From: Cystobacter fuscus DSM 2262
Lineage (GTDB): Bacteria; Myxococcota; Myxococcia; Myxococcales; Myxococcaceae
Assembly: GCF_000335475.2 (NCBI RefSeq)
Contig: NZ_ANAH02000064.1
Location: 310,001 to 374,000 of the forward strand
Length of the DNA stretch: 64,000 bases
Reading direction: 5' to 3'
The notes under the pieces were generated by a model, which saw nothing but the letters and a program-made list of their open reading frames with translations, did no database searches and was not told where the DNA came from. This document shows, piece by piece, positions 24,591 through 34,166 of this stretch (the stretch's first letter is position 1; every line of letters starts with the position of its first letter). The position numbers and the translations under genes were made by a program.

Positions 24591-27500
24591 GTGAATCTCG
24601 AGACACCTCGGCCAGAGTCCCCGCCCGCGTCACTGGCGGACGTGCTGGAGTCCCATCAGGACGACATCATCCGCTATTGGGTGGAGCGGCTGGGCGCGGA
24701 GCTGGCCCCGCCCCGTCCCCAGTGCGTGCTGGAGGATCACATCGGTGACTACCTCCGGGAACTGACGGCAATGCTGCATCGGGCCGGCCAGGAAGGCGCC
24801 GCCACGGTACCGGAGGAGCGCACCGCCGCCCGGGAGCACGGCCGCCAGCGGCTCCGCGTCGGCTTCGACCTGGCGGTGCTGGTGCGGGAGTACGGCGTGC
24901 TGCACGAGTGCATCCTCGACTCGGTCGAGCAGACGGGCTCACGCGTCACCCTGGCCGAACAGCGTGCGCTCGCCTCCTTCATCGTCCACGGCATCGCCAG
25001 TGCGGTGGACGAGTACACCCGTCAGCGGGATGCCGCGCAGCGGCTCGACGAACTCCGGCTCCAGGCGCTGTTGGACCATGCCCCCGTCGCCATCTTCGCC
25101 AAGGACGCCGAGGGCCGATTCATCGTCGCCAACCGCTACGTGGTGGAGGCACTGATAGGGCGCCCGCGCGAGGAAGTGCTCGGCCAGGACGTCTTCGCCT
25201 TCTTCCCCGAGGAAATCGCCAGGCAATTCCAGGCCAATGACGCCCAGGCGCTGGCCGGGCACACCAACGTCTCCGAGGAGGTGGTCTACTATCCCTCCGG
25301 GCCGCGCACCTTCCTGGCCACGAAGTTTCCCCTGCCGGGAGACGAGGGCACGCCCGCGGCCATTGGCGGCATCGCCACCGACATCACCGAGCGCAAGGAT
25401 GCCGAGGCCGTTCGCGCCCGACTGCTGCGCGAGGCCGAAGCCCAACTCGAGCGCCTGAACTCGCTCTTCCAACATTCGCCCGCCTTCATCTTCGTGATGC
25501 GGGGGCCCGAGCACCTCCTGAGCCTGGCCAATCCCCTCACGGTCCGTCGCCTCGGTGGCCGGGAGCTGGTGGGCAAGCCCCTGCGTGAGGCGATTCCCGA
25601 GCTCGTGGAGCAGGGCTATGGCGAGTTGATCGACAACGTCTACCGCACGGGACAGCCCGCCGTGGCCAACGAGGCCCCGCTGTGGTTGGTCCCACTCGAA
25701 GGGGAGGCGCCCAAGGAGTCTTTCTTCAACTACGTCTACACACCCACCCATGGACCGGACGGAGCGGTGGATGGCGTCTTCGCGCATGTGGTGGAAGTGA
25801 CGGAGTTGGTGCGTGAGCGCCGAAGGGCGGAGGAGGCCTTGGCGCTCCTGGACACCCTGCTCAACACCGCGCCGGTGGCGATGACCTTCCTCGACCGCGA
25901 GCTGCGCTACGTGCGTGTCAACCAGATGATGGCCAACTCCTTGAATCGCCCCATCGAGCATATCCTGGGTCGTTGCCTGGAAGAACTCCACCCCGTCCTG
26001 GCCCCCCTGGTCTCGCCCATGCGCCGCCAGGTGTTGGAGACGGGGCAGCCCGTCCTCGGCCAGGAAGTGACGTGCGCCTACCCCATCAATGGCGGAGAGG
26101 TCCACCACTGGCTCTTCAACCACGCCCCGGTACGCAACCAGGCCGGCGAGGTCGTCCTCGTGGCCAGCGTGGCGCTGGACATCACCGAGCGCAAACGCGC
26201 CGAGAGCGCGACCGAGGAGCGCTTCCGCCTGCTGGTGGAGGGCGTGGAGGACTATGCCATCTTCATGCTCGACCCCCAGGGCCGGGTGACGAGCTGGAAT
26301 CCGGGCGCCGAGCGCATCAAGGGCTGGAAGGCGTCGGAGATCCTCGGCCGCTCCCTGTCCCTCTTCTACCTCCCCGGAGACGTGGTGGCCGGCGTTCCCG
26401 AAGAGGCCCTGCAACTCGCCGCCACCGAGGGACAGCACCGCGCGGAGATGCCCCTGGTGCGCAAGGACGGCAGCCGCTTCTGGGCGGATGTCCTGCTCAC
26501 CGCCCTGCGCGACGAGCGGGGAAATCCGCGGGGCTTCGCCATGATTGCCCGCGATATTTCTTCACGTCGGCAAGCCGAGGAGACGCTGCGCGCGACCACC
26601 CAGCGCCTGGAGGCCATCCTGGAGACCGCGGTGGATGGCATCCTCACCATCGACGAGCTGGGCAGGATCCAGAGCATCAATCCGGCCACCGTGCGCATCT
26701 TCGGCCATTCCCCCGAAAAGCTCCTCGGTCAGGACTTCCTCCACTTGTTGCCCGAGCCCTACCTGAGCGGCAACATCCAACCCGGAGCGCGCAAGCCGTT
26801 CGGCAGCGGGCGCGAGGTGCGGGGCCGTCGTGAGGACGGCAGCCTCTTCCCCCTGGAGTTGTCCGTTGGAGAGACCCGCCTGTCCCAGGGACGCTTCTTC
26901 ACCTGCCTGGTGCGCGACATCTCCGCGCGCAAGCACGCCGAGGAGGCCCAGGCGCTGTTCGTCCGAGTGGGGACGCTGCTGTCGCAATCACTCGACGTCC
27001 CCACCACGCTCAAGAGCCTCGCCTCGCTCGTCGTCTCTCATTTGGCCGACTACTGCATGGTGGCCCTGCTGGGGGAGGACGAGCAGTTGCGGCTGCTGGA
27101 GGTGGCGGCACGGGACCCCGAGCGCCAGTCGTTCCTCCGCCGCTCGCTGCCCGCCTCCCTCCAACTGGACTCCAGCCTGTTGCGGCGCATCCTGGAGGGC
27201 GGCGTGCCCGTGGCCGAGCCGGAGCCCTCCCCCGAGTGGCTGGACGACCTCGTTGGCGACCCGAAGCACCGGGCCTTCCTGGAGGCGCTCGACGTGAAAT
27301 CCCTCCTCTTCGTCCCACTGGTGGCTCGGGGTCGTGAGCTCGGCCTCCTCTCCTTCGCCTGGAGCCAGCCCCGCCCCACGTGCGCCACGACGGACCTGGA
27401 GGTGGCCCGGGGCGTGGCCGATCGCGCGGCCCTGGCGCTGGACAACGCGCGCCTCTACCAGGAGGCCCAGGACGCCATCCGGGTACGCGAGGACGTGGTG

Positions 27501-28199
27501 GCCATTGTCAGCCATGACCTGCGCACGCCCCTCAATGCCATCAGCTTGTCGGCCACGGCCCTGCTCAAGCGCGAGAACCTGGACAAGCGCACCACCACGG
27601 CGGTCGGCCGCATCCGCTCGGCGGCGGACCGGGCCACCCGGATGATCCGAGACCTGCTCGACTTCAACCAGGCACGCATGAACGGCGTCCCCGTCCACCG
27701 CGAGTTCTTGGACTTCCACGCCCAGGTCCTGCGGGTGGTGAAGGAGGTGCGGCTCGCCCATCCAGACAGGTACATCGGGTTCCACGCCAGCGGAGAAGGG
27801 CGGGGTGAATGGGATGGGGACCGATTGGCTCAGGTGGTGACCAACCTCGTGGGCAATGCGCTCCAGCACAGTCCACCCGGCTCACCCGTGCGGGTGTCCA
27901 CCCGGAGCGAGGGCGCGAGCGTCCTGCTCGAGGTGCACAACGAGAACAAGGGGGGCGCCATCCCCCCCGAGGTGCTGTCGACCCTCTTCGAGCCCTACCG
28001 GCGGGGGCCCAAGGTCGAGGCGGGGCAGGGCAGCCTCGGGCTGGGGCTCTTCATCACCCGGCAGATCGTTCTCGCCCATGGCGGGGACATCCACGTGCGC
28101 TCGACGCCGGAGGAGGGCACCACCTTCTCCGTGCGCCTGCCAAGGCACCCGGAGAGCACGCACCCGCCGGGCTGTGCCTCCTCAGGAGGTCATTCGTAG
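24591..28199 (+). CDS. Five-PAS, GAF-containing sensor histidine kinase with RsbRD-like N-terminus
   Basis: 1202 residues from GTG 24591 with GGAGAGGA upstream. Domain order: RsbRD-type four-helix N-terminal domain (~10-140), PAS1 (~150-280), PAS2 (~285-410), PAS3 (~415-540), PAS4 (~545-660), PAS5 (~667-785), GAF (~790-955), HisKA with phospho-acceptor His975 in 'VSHDLRTPLNAI', and HATPase (~1070-1195) with 'LVGNALQHS' and 'GSLGLGLFIT'. No membrane helix is seen, so it is a cytoplasmic sensor integrating several signals. No partner response regulator adjoins it. Its last codons overlap the convergent dioxygenase gene by 18 bp. Confidence 0.85.
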   Translation: MNLETPRPESPPASLADVLESHQDDIIRYWVERLGAELAPPRPQCVLEDHIGDYLRELTAMLHRAGQEGAATVPEERTAAREHGRQRLRVGFDLAVLVREYGVLHECILDSVEQTGSRVTLAEQRALASFIVHGIASAVDEYTRQRDAAQRLDELRLQALLDHAPVAIFAKDAEGRFIVANRYVVEALIGRPREEVLGQDVFAFFPEEIARQFQANDAQALAGHTNVSEEVVYYPSGPRTFLATKFPLPGDEGTPAAIGGIATDITERKDAEAVRARLLREAEAQLERLNSLFQHSPAFIFVMRGPEHLLSLANPLTVRRLGGRELVGKPLREAIPELVEQGYGELIDNVYRTGQPAVANEAPLWLVPLEGEAPKESFFNYVYTPTHGPDGAVDGVFAHVVEVTELVRERRRAEEALALLDTLLNTAPVAMTFLDRELRYVRVNQMMANSLNRPIEHILGRCLEELHPVLAPLVSPMRRQVLETGQPVLGQEVTCAYPINGGEVHHWLFNHAPVRNQAGEVVLVASVALDITERKRAESATEERFRLLVEGVEDYAIFMLDPQGRVTSWNPGAERIKGWKASEILGRSLSLFYLPGDVVAGVPEEALQLAATEGQHRAEMPLVRKDGSRFWADVLLTALRDERGNPRGFAMIARDISSRRQAEETLRATTQRLEAILETAVDGILTIDELGRIQSINPATVRIFGHSPEKLLGQDFLHLLPEPYLSGNIQPGARKPFGSGREVRGRREDGSLFPLELSVGETRLSQGRFFTCLVRDISARKHAEEAQALFVRVGTLLSQSLDVPTTLKSLASLVVSHLADYCMVALLGEDEQLRLLEVAARDPERQSFLRRSLPASLQLDSSLLRRILEGGVPVAEPEPSPEWLDDLVGDPKHRAFLEALDVKSLLFVPLVARGRELGLLSFAWSQPRPTCATTDLEVARGVADRAALALDNARLYQEAQDAIRVREDVVAIVSHDLRTPLNAISLSATALLKRENLDKRTTTAVGRIRSAADRATRMIRDLLDFNQARMNGVPVHREFLDFHAQVLRVVKEVRLAHPDRYIGFHASGEGRGEWDGDRLAQVVTNLVGNALQHSPPGSPVRVSTRSEGASVLLEVHNENKGGAIPPEVLSTLFEPYRRGPKVEAGQGSLGLGLFITRQIVLAHGGDIHVRSTPEEGTTFSVRLPRHPESTHPPGCASSGGHS

Positions 28200-28985
28200 G
28201 GCGTCGCGGATGGCCCGTTCGACGGGCGAATAGGCGGCGTCCGGCCGCTCGAGCCGCAGCGGCTGCGTGGGAAGCAGCGGCGGCTGCGCGAGGAACCGCG
28301 GTCGCGTCCCGTGATGGGGCTGCGCCGAATGAACAAGAAACGGATGGCAGAGATAGACGGTTCCCGCCTCCCCGGTGGCCAGCACTTCTGGCAGGGCCTC
28401 CGTTTCGGCGAAGCCGTTGGCGGCCAACTCGCGCAGGGTGAGACCGGCCTCTCCCGCGGGCGCCAACCTGCGGGCCATCTCCAAATGGGAGCCGGCCCGG
28501 ATCCGCGTGGGCGCATCCTTCTCTCCAACATCGGAGAACAGGAAGAGCATCAGCAGCGCCCGTCCTCTTGACGTGACGTTCGCGCGCCAGGACATGAAGT
28601 CGGGCTCCTCGGTGCCAAAGCTGACATCGATGTGCCAGCCAGCATCTCCGGGATCCGCGGAGGAGGGGAAGCGGATGGGGAAGGTGCCGAGCATACCGAG
28701 TGGCGCCCACCGTTCCGGTCCGACCAACTGATCAAAGGCCCGATGCAGGATGGGCGTATTGGCGGCCTCGACGAAGGGCGCCTGTCCATAGTGGTTCAGC
28801 CGGATGACCGGCCTGGTCCAGGTGGACGGCTCCTCTGGATGGCAGCCCGTGTCCCGCCACAGGATGGCACGGGCCTCATCGGCCAGTTGCCGGGGAAAGG
28901 CCTCGTCGATCCTGACGAACCCCTCATCGATGAAGCGCTGGACCTGCGCATCGCTCAGCCCTCGTGCGTTCTGCTCTGGAGGCAT
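28182..28985 (-). CDS. Phytanoyl-CoA dioxygenase (PhyH)-like Fe(II)/2-oxoglutarate oxygenase
   Basis: 267 residues. The facial triad is visible: His118 and Asp120 in 'GWHIDVSF' and a distal His219 in 'FLVHSAQPHHGTRPRF', whose Arg residues could bind 2-oxoglutarate. The length and layout fit the PhyH superfamily, which hydroxylates or halogenates lipids and small molecules. The substrate cannot be told. It is not in an operon, and converges on the histidine kinase gene. Confidence 0.8.
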   Translation of the reverse strand: MPPEQNARGLSDAQVQRFIDEGFVRIDEAFPRQLADEARAILWRDTGCHPEEPSTWTRPVIRLNHYGQAPFVEAANTPILHRAFDQLVGPERWAPLGMLGTFPIRFPSSADPGDAGWHIDVSFGTEEPDFMSWRANVTSRGRALLMLFLFSDVGEKDAPTRIRAGSHLEMARRLAPAGEAGLTLRELAANGFAETEALPEVLATGEAGTVYLCHPFLVHSAQPHHGTRPRFLAQPPLLPTQPLRLERPDAAYSPVERAIRDALRMTS

Positions 28986-29086
28986 GGGGTCTCCCTCGAT
29001 AGTCGTGCGCCCATGACTTTACGGGCGAAGTCGGTGCCCTGGGAGGCCGCTCTGTCCACGGAGGGGGGCCCAGGTCGGGCTCGGGC

Positions 29087-32000
29087 ATGAATGGGGCCTC
29101 GGGTATGTTGCCATCGGAGCGCGGGCGCACCTTCATGGACGACGACAAGACGGCCACCTCAACCACCACCCCACCCGGAACGCTGCCCGAGGGAACGATC
29201 ATCGCGGGCCGCTTCATCCTCGAGTCCCTGGCGGGCTGGGGAGGAATGGGCTTCGTCTACCGCGCCATGGATTCCTCCACGGGCGCAACGGTCGCCCTCA
29301 AGCTGCTCCATGGCGCCTCCTCCTCGGAGAGCGCCTACCGCTTCAACCGGGAGGCCGTGCTGCTGGCCGAGCTGCGTCACCCCGGTATCGTCTCCTACGT
29401 GGCGCATGGCTCCACCGGGACGGGTCAGCCCTACCTGGCCATGGAGTGGCTCGAAGGGGAGGAGCTGTCACGGCGCATGGCCCGCCAGCCACTTGGCCTG
29501 TCCGAAACGCTCTGCCTGCTGCGCCGGGCCGCCGAGGCACTCGCCACGGCCCACCAACAGGGCATCGTCCACCGCGATCTCAAACCCTCCAACCTCTTCC
29601 TGAGAGGGGGCCGGCCCGAAGAGGTGGTGCTGCTGGACTTTGGCCTGGCCCGCTACGTCACACGAGCGCGGATGGCGGTGACGGGCACGGGCACGGTGGT
29701 GGGCACGCCGGGGTACATGGCACCGGAGCAGGCCTCCAGTGCGCCGGAGATTCCTCCCGCGGCGGACATCTTCTCGCTGGGGTGCGTGCTGTACGAGTGC
29801 CTCACGGGCCAGCCTCCTTTCGCGGCGCCGCACTTCGCGGCCACGCTGGCCAAGATTCTGCACGCCAGTCCGGCTCGCTTGGAGACGTTGCGCCCAGGCC
29901 TGCCCGCGGGCCTGCAGGTGCTGGTGGACCAGATGTTGGCCAAGGATCCGCGGCGGAGGTTGCCGGATGCCTCCAGCCTGTTGAAAGCGCTCGGGGCCCT
30001 GGAGTCCTTCCCCGACCTGCTGCCGCCGCGGGTCGGGACGGAGCCGCGCTTCGACAGCGGGACCCAGGCCGAGCAGACGCTGGTCAGCGTTCTGCTGGTG
30101 TCGCTCGGTGTCAGGTCCCCCGAGGAAACGGCGGATTGGGACCAGGGCATGGCGTTGCGCGACTCGCTGCGCCTGGAGCTGGCGCCGCTTCCCGGCGCGC
30201 GGGTGGAACTGCTGGCGGATGGCTCGTTGGTGGCCACGCTGGTGCCGGAGCACGGCACGGCCACGGATCAGGCGGCGCTGGCGGCGCGCTGTGCCCTCAC
30301 CCTGAAGGAGCGCTGGCCCGAAGCCGCGGTGGTGCTGACCACGGGGCTGGGCGTCCTCAACGAGCGGCTGCCGGTGGGCGAGGCCATGGACAGGGCGGGG
30401 CGGCTGCTGAGCCAGCTCGAGCGCGCGCCCGCCTCCTGCGTGTTGATGGACGATGTGACGGCCGGACTGCTCGGGCCGGGCTTCCAGCTCTCCCGCTGCG
30501 ATTCGGGCACTTTCGTGCTGCGAGGCGAGCAGCTCGATGCCGACGCCTCCCGTCCGTTGTTGGGCAAGCCCACGCCTTGCGTGGGCCGGGAACAAGAGCT
30601 GGCGCTGCTCGACTTCACCTTCACCACCTGTGTCGAGGAGTCCGCAGCCCGGGCCCTGTTGGTGACGGCCCCTCCGGGTACGGGCAAGTCCCGGCTGCTC
30701 CACGAATTCCTCCGCCGGGTGGAGGGCAGGGAACAGCCGCCGTTGGTGCTGCTGGGGCGTGGGGACCCGATGAGCACGACAGGCTCGTACGGATTGCTGG
30801 GCCAGGCGCTGCGGAGACTGTGCGGATGGGGAGGCGGCGAGGGACTGGAGGCGCGGCGGGCCCGGCTGTACCAGCGGGTGGCCCTGCACCTGCCCGAGGC
30901 GAAGGCTCGGGAAGCGGTGGAGTTCCTGGGCGAGCTGTGCGCCATTTCCTTCTCCGAGGAGGGCAGTCCCCGGCTGCGCGCGGCGCGTGGCGACCCGCGG
31001 TTGATGAGCGCGCAGGTGGGCCGGGCCCTGGTGACCTTCCTGAAGGCCGAGTGTGCCCGGCAGCCGGTGCTGCTGGTGCTGGAGGACCTGCACTGGAGTG
31101 ATGAGCTGACGGTGAGGCTGGTGGACGGGCTGCTGCGGGAGCTGGCCGGGCAGCCCTTCCTGGTGCTGGCGCTGGCACGGCCCGAGGTGAAGGAACTCTT
31201 CCCGGGACTGTGGGCGAGGCGCCTGCAAGAACTGTCGCTCCATGGGCTGAGCCACAAAGCCTGTGCGCGGCTGGTGCGTGACGTGTTGGGGCCGTGGGTG
31301 CCCGAGTCCGTGGTGCGGCGGACGGTGGAGCAATCCGACGGCAATGCCCTCTTCCTGGAGGAGCTCATCCGCATGGTGGCGGAAGGGCGCGGGAAGGAGG
31401 CACCGGAGACGGTGCTGGCGGTGCTGCGGGTCCGCCTGCTGCGGATGGAGCATGGGGTGCGCCAGGTGTTGATGGCCGCCAGCATCTTCGGCCGCGCCTT
31501 CTGGCCGGAGGGGGTGGGGGCGCTGTTGGGCCGCCAGACGGAGCAGGCGCTGTGGGAGCAGCACCTGCGGCTGCTGGTGGAGCAGGAGGTCATCGAGCCG
31601 CTGCCCGACAGCCGCTTTCCCACCGTGACGGAGTACCGTTTCCGCCATGAGCTGGTGCGGGATGCGGCCTATGGCCTGGTGCCCGAGAGCCACCGGCCCA
31701 TGGGCCACCAGCTCGCGGGAGCCTGGCTGGAGCAAATGGGCGAGCCGGATGCGCTGGTGCTCGCCGCGCACTTCCAGTTGGGGCAGCAGCCGGAGCGGGC
31801 CGCCCCCTTCTACACCCGGGCCGCCGAGCGGCTCTTGGAGCGGCATGATCTGCAGGGGACGATGCGGTGCGTGGAGTCGGCCCGGGCCTGTGGTGTGAGT
31901 GGCGAGCTCCTCGCCCGGTTGCAGGCACTTCAAGCCTTGGTGTTCTTCTGGATGGCACAGGTGCCCAAGGCCGTGGAGCTGGGCATTCTGGCGTTGGCCG

Positions 32001-33088
32001 GACTGAAGGCCGGCAGCCCGTTGTGGTGCAGGTTGATCAGCGGCCTCATCGTTGGGAGCTCCAGTTCAACACGTCCGGAGCTGACGCTCAGGCTGGGTGA
32101 GTTGTTGATGCACACCACGCCGGAGCCCGAAGCGGTCGATGCCTATCTCGAGGCCATCCCCATCATGGGACACACGTTCACCTCGCTCGGCGAGCGCCAG
32201 AAGGTCAATGCACTGATTGAGCGGCTCATGGAAGTAGGCGCCGATGTGATGGCCCATTCTCCCATGGCGCGGGGTTTGATGGGCATGTTGAGGAACAACA
32301 CCTTGTACCTGCTCGAGCCCCACCCCTGGCGGCACGTCAAGCTGGCCGAGCAGGCGTTGAATGATTTCAACGCGGTCGGCGCGGAGCGCAACGCGAACAT
32401 GTTGCAGCTCATGTGGGGGGTGGGCCTGGCGACAATGGGAGAGTTTCCGAGGGCCGTGGGGCTGCTGCGGGAGGCGTTGGCCACGGCCAGACGTACGGAG
32501 CAACATCTGCTGGCCGAGAGCACCTCCCTCTTCTTGTGCGTGGTGCTGGCCGACAGTCCCGAGCCGATGGATCGGCAGGAGGCCTACACCTCGGTGCTCG
32601 ATGCGCTCGGGGGAGAGTGCGCCCAGGTCTTCGTTTTGGGAATGAGGCATGCCCTGCTGGCGCGGATGATCGCGGCGGGGGGTGCACCGGGCGAAGCCGA
32701 GTCTCATGCACGCAAGGCGTGTGAAATCCTGATGCCGATGCCGCTCCACCAGGTGTTCGCGCGCACGGTCCTCAGTACCGTGCTGAGAGCCCAGGGGAGC
32801 GCCGCGGAGGCCCGACAGGTGGCGGAGCTGGGCGTGCGGGAGTTGGAGCGGATGGGCTGCGAGGGCGTCTACGCGGTGGGCATGCACCTGGCGCTGGCGG
32901 AAGCCTGCTTCGCGGGGGACGAGCCGGAGGCGGGGAAGGCGGCCCTGCACAAGGCCCTGCGGTGCGTGAGGGTCCGCGCCAGCGACATCCCCGAGCTTGA
33001 GGCCCGCGAACGCTTCCTGCGCCAGGTGCCAGAGAACGCCTGGACGCTGGAGCTGGCCCGCCTGCACTGGGGCGAAGCCACGGCGTAG
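29087..33088 (+). CDS. Ser/Thr protein kinase fused to cyclase-like, AAA ATPase and TPR-like regions
   Basis: 1333 residues from ATG 29087; the internal ATG 29135 is also possible. Kinase domain ~40-300: glycine loop 'AGWGGMGFVYRA', catalytic Lys in 'VALKLL', 'VHRDLKPSN' (Asp ~161), 'LDFGLAR' and 'GTPGYMAPEQ', so it should be active. Residues ~320-475 resemble a degraded class III cyclase domain that keeps the fold but not the metal Asp residues. An AAA_16-type ATPase has Walker A 'APPGTGKSRLL' (~528). The C-terminal ~450 residues are helical TPR-like repeats. This architecture is typical of large signalling kinases in myxobacteria. It stands alone; a hairpin lies ~70 bp after the stop. Confidence 0.85.
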   Translation: MNGASGMLPSERGRTFMDDDKTATSTTTPPGTLPEGTIIAGRFILESLAGWGGMGFVYRAMDSSTGATVALKLLHGASSSESAYRFNREAVLLAELRHPGIVSYVAHGSTGTGQPYLAMEWLEGEELSRRMARQPLGLSETLCLLRRAAEALATAHQQGIVHRDLKPSNLFLRGGRPEEVVLLDFGLARYVTRARMAVTGTGTVVGTPGYMAPEQASSAPEIPPAADIFSLGCVLYECLTGQPPFAAPHFAATLAKILHASPARLETLRPGLPAGLQVLVDQMLAKDPRRRLPDASSLLKALGALESFPDLLPPRVGTEPRFDSGTQAEQTLVSVLLVSLGVRSPEETADWDQGMALRDSLRLELAPLPGARVELLADGSLVATLVPEHGTATDQAALAARCALTLKERWPEAAVVLTTGLGVLNERLPVGEAMDRAGRLLSQLERAPASCVLMDDVTAGLLGPGFQLSRCDSGTFVLRGEQLDADASRPLLGKPTPCVGREQELALLDFTFTTCVEESAARALLVTAPPGTGKSRLLHEFLRRVEGREQPPLVLLGRGDPMSTTGSYGLLGQALRRLCGWGGGEGLEARRARLYQRVALHLPEAKAREAVEFLGELCAISFSEEGSPRLRAARGDPRLMSAQVGRALVTFLKAECARQPVLLVLEDLHWSDELTVRLVDGLLRELAGQPFLVLALARPEVKELFPGLWARRLQELSLHGLSHKACARLVRDVLGPWVPESVVRRTVEQSDGNALFLEELIRMVAEGRGKEAPETVLAVLRVRLLRMEHGVRQVLMAASIFGRAFWPEGVGALLGRQTEQALWEQHLRLLVEQEVIEPLPDSRFPTVTEYRFRHELVRDAAYGLVPESHRPMGHQLAGAWLEQMGEPDALVLAAHFQLGQQPERAAPFYTRAAERLLERHDLQGTMRCVESARACGVSGELLARLQALQALVFFWMAQVPKAVELGILALAGLKAGSPLWCRLISGLIVGSSSSTRPELTLRLGELLMHTTPEPEAVDAYLEAIPIMGHTFTSLGERQKVNALIERLMEVGADVMAHSPMARGLMGMLRNNTLYLLEPHPWRHVKLAEQALNDFNAVGAERNANMLQLMWGVGLATMGEFPRAVGLLREALATARRTEQHLLAESTSLFLCVVLADSPEPMDRQEAYTSVLDALGGECAQVFVLGMRHALLARMIAAGGAPGEAESHARKACEILMPMPLHQVFARTVLSTVLRAQGSAAEARQVAELGVRELERMGCEGVYAVGMHLALAEACFAGDEPEAGKAALHKALRCVRVRASDIPELEARERFLRQVPENAWTLELARLHWGEATA

Positions 33089-33446
33089 AAAGAAGCTCAG
33101 CGGTAATGTTTGGCGAGGAGAGGAAGCGGCCTGCCGAGCCGGAAGAGGACGTGAGGCGGACGCTGCGTCAGCGTCCTGCTCGCCCTGTGCCCACTCCCAG
33201 TTGCATCGGCCTGTCCGTCTAGCGGCTCAGGAGCGGTGGACACCCCACCGCCACGAGGCTGAGCAAGCAGTGACGAACAAAGGCCATTGGCTTTGGACCA
33301 TGGCCCGCTCCATCAGTTCCATCAGTCCCGCGCACTATCTGGTGTTCCACCCGGAGAAGAAGCGCACCCGATTGAAGGTCCGTGCGACTGCACTCGTTCA
33401 TGGTTCGCCGGATTCCTCTTGGTCGGGCAACGTCTGGGTGGATGGC
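33089..33446. other. 358-bp intergenic stretch without a recognisable gene
   Basis: Short frames here show no protein-like sequence or ribosome-binding site. The only structure seen is the hairpin at 33158-33176. The stretch separates two convergent genes. Confidence 0.6.
33158..33176 (+). terminator. Perfect 8-bp hairpin after the kinase-AAA gene
   Basis: GGACGCTG (33158-33165), loop CGT, then CAGCGTCC (33169-33176): a fully paired GC-rich stem ~70 bp after the stop codon. There is no T tract, so the terminator role is tentative. Confidence 0.4.
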
Positions 33447-34163
33447 TCAACCCGGGAACGCCGTGGCGACGCTCGCGGCGATGCGGGCGTGGGCCTCGTC
33501 GCGCAGCGGCTCGCCGTGGGCGCTGATCAGGTGGCGGAACGGCAGCGCGAGCAGGCGGCGGAAGTCATCCGCGCGCGGCTCGCAGGCGCCGAGCCACGTC
33601 GACGGGAGGTTCGCGGGGCGGATCAGCCCCTGCGCGGCGAACATCGCCCCGCACTCCGGCGAGAAGAAGCGGTCGACGTGCGTCCAGTTCTGGATCGCGT
33701 CACAGGTGATCAAGATGCCGCCCTCGCGGGCGAGCAGGACCGCGGCCTCGGGAAAGCGCGCCGACGCGAACACGAACGCCGCGCCGTTCGCGAGCGGGAA
33801 CGGGCCGTTCTCGGCCAGCGGGCACCCGGTCGCGCGGCCGTCGGCGTGGGTCGCCGCTGGCAGCGCCCACAGCGTCGCGCCGTAGCGGTCGCAGTAGAAC
33901 GGGTCGTCGCGGCCGTGGAACGCTCCCAGTCGGACGACGTGGCGGACCTCGCCGAGGCCCTCGAGCGCGCGCAGCCCGTCGTCGTCGAGTCGGACCGTGT
34001 TCAGCAGCGTCAGCTCGCCGGCCTCGCGGACCACGGTCATCGTCCGGCTGGTCTGGTAGTCGACGCCAGCGTGGGACGTCTTGTTGGTCCCGACGACGAC
34101 GAACACCTCGGGGAACGCGGCCTCGAGCGTTCCGTGCGGCCAGGCCGGACTGTACTCGAACAT
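33447..34163 (-). CDS. Metallo-beta-lactamase-fold-like protein with altered metal motif
   Basis: 238 residues, no signal peptide. The order of segments is that of MBL-fold hydrolases: an N-terminal strand pair ('FVVVGTNK', 'TMTVVREAGELTLLNTVRL'), a motif position reading 'LGAFHGRDDPFYCDRY' where HxHxDH is expected, a late Asp ('LITCDAIQ') and a terminal His ('LISAHGEPLRDEA'). Only part of the dinuclear metal site is present, so it may be a non-hydrolytic or mononuclear relative. It starts 3 bp after the GST stop codon and is likely co-transcribed. Its codon choice (many CGTCG runs) looks somewhat unlike its neighbours; this was not quantified. Confidence 0.6.
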   Translation of the reverse strand: MFEYSPAWPHGTLEAAFPEVFVVVGTNKTSHAGVDYQTSRTMTVVREAGELTLLNTVRLDDDGLRALEGLGEVRHVVRLGAFHGRDDPFYCDRYGATLWALPAATHADGRATGCPLAENGPFPLANGAAFVFASARFPEAAVLLAREGGILITCDAIQNWTHVDRFFSPECGAMFAAQGLIRPANLPSTWLGACEPRADDFRRLLALPFRHLISAHGEPLRDEAHARIAASVATAFPG

Positions 34164-34166
34164 CGG

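Noticed and set aside
33287-33526. A 79-codon plus-strand frame in the gap after the kinase gene
   Set aside because: Its sequence is not protein-like and it runs into the antisense of the MBL-like gene.
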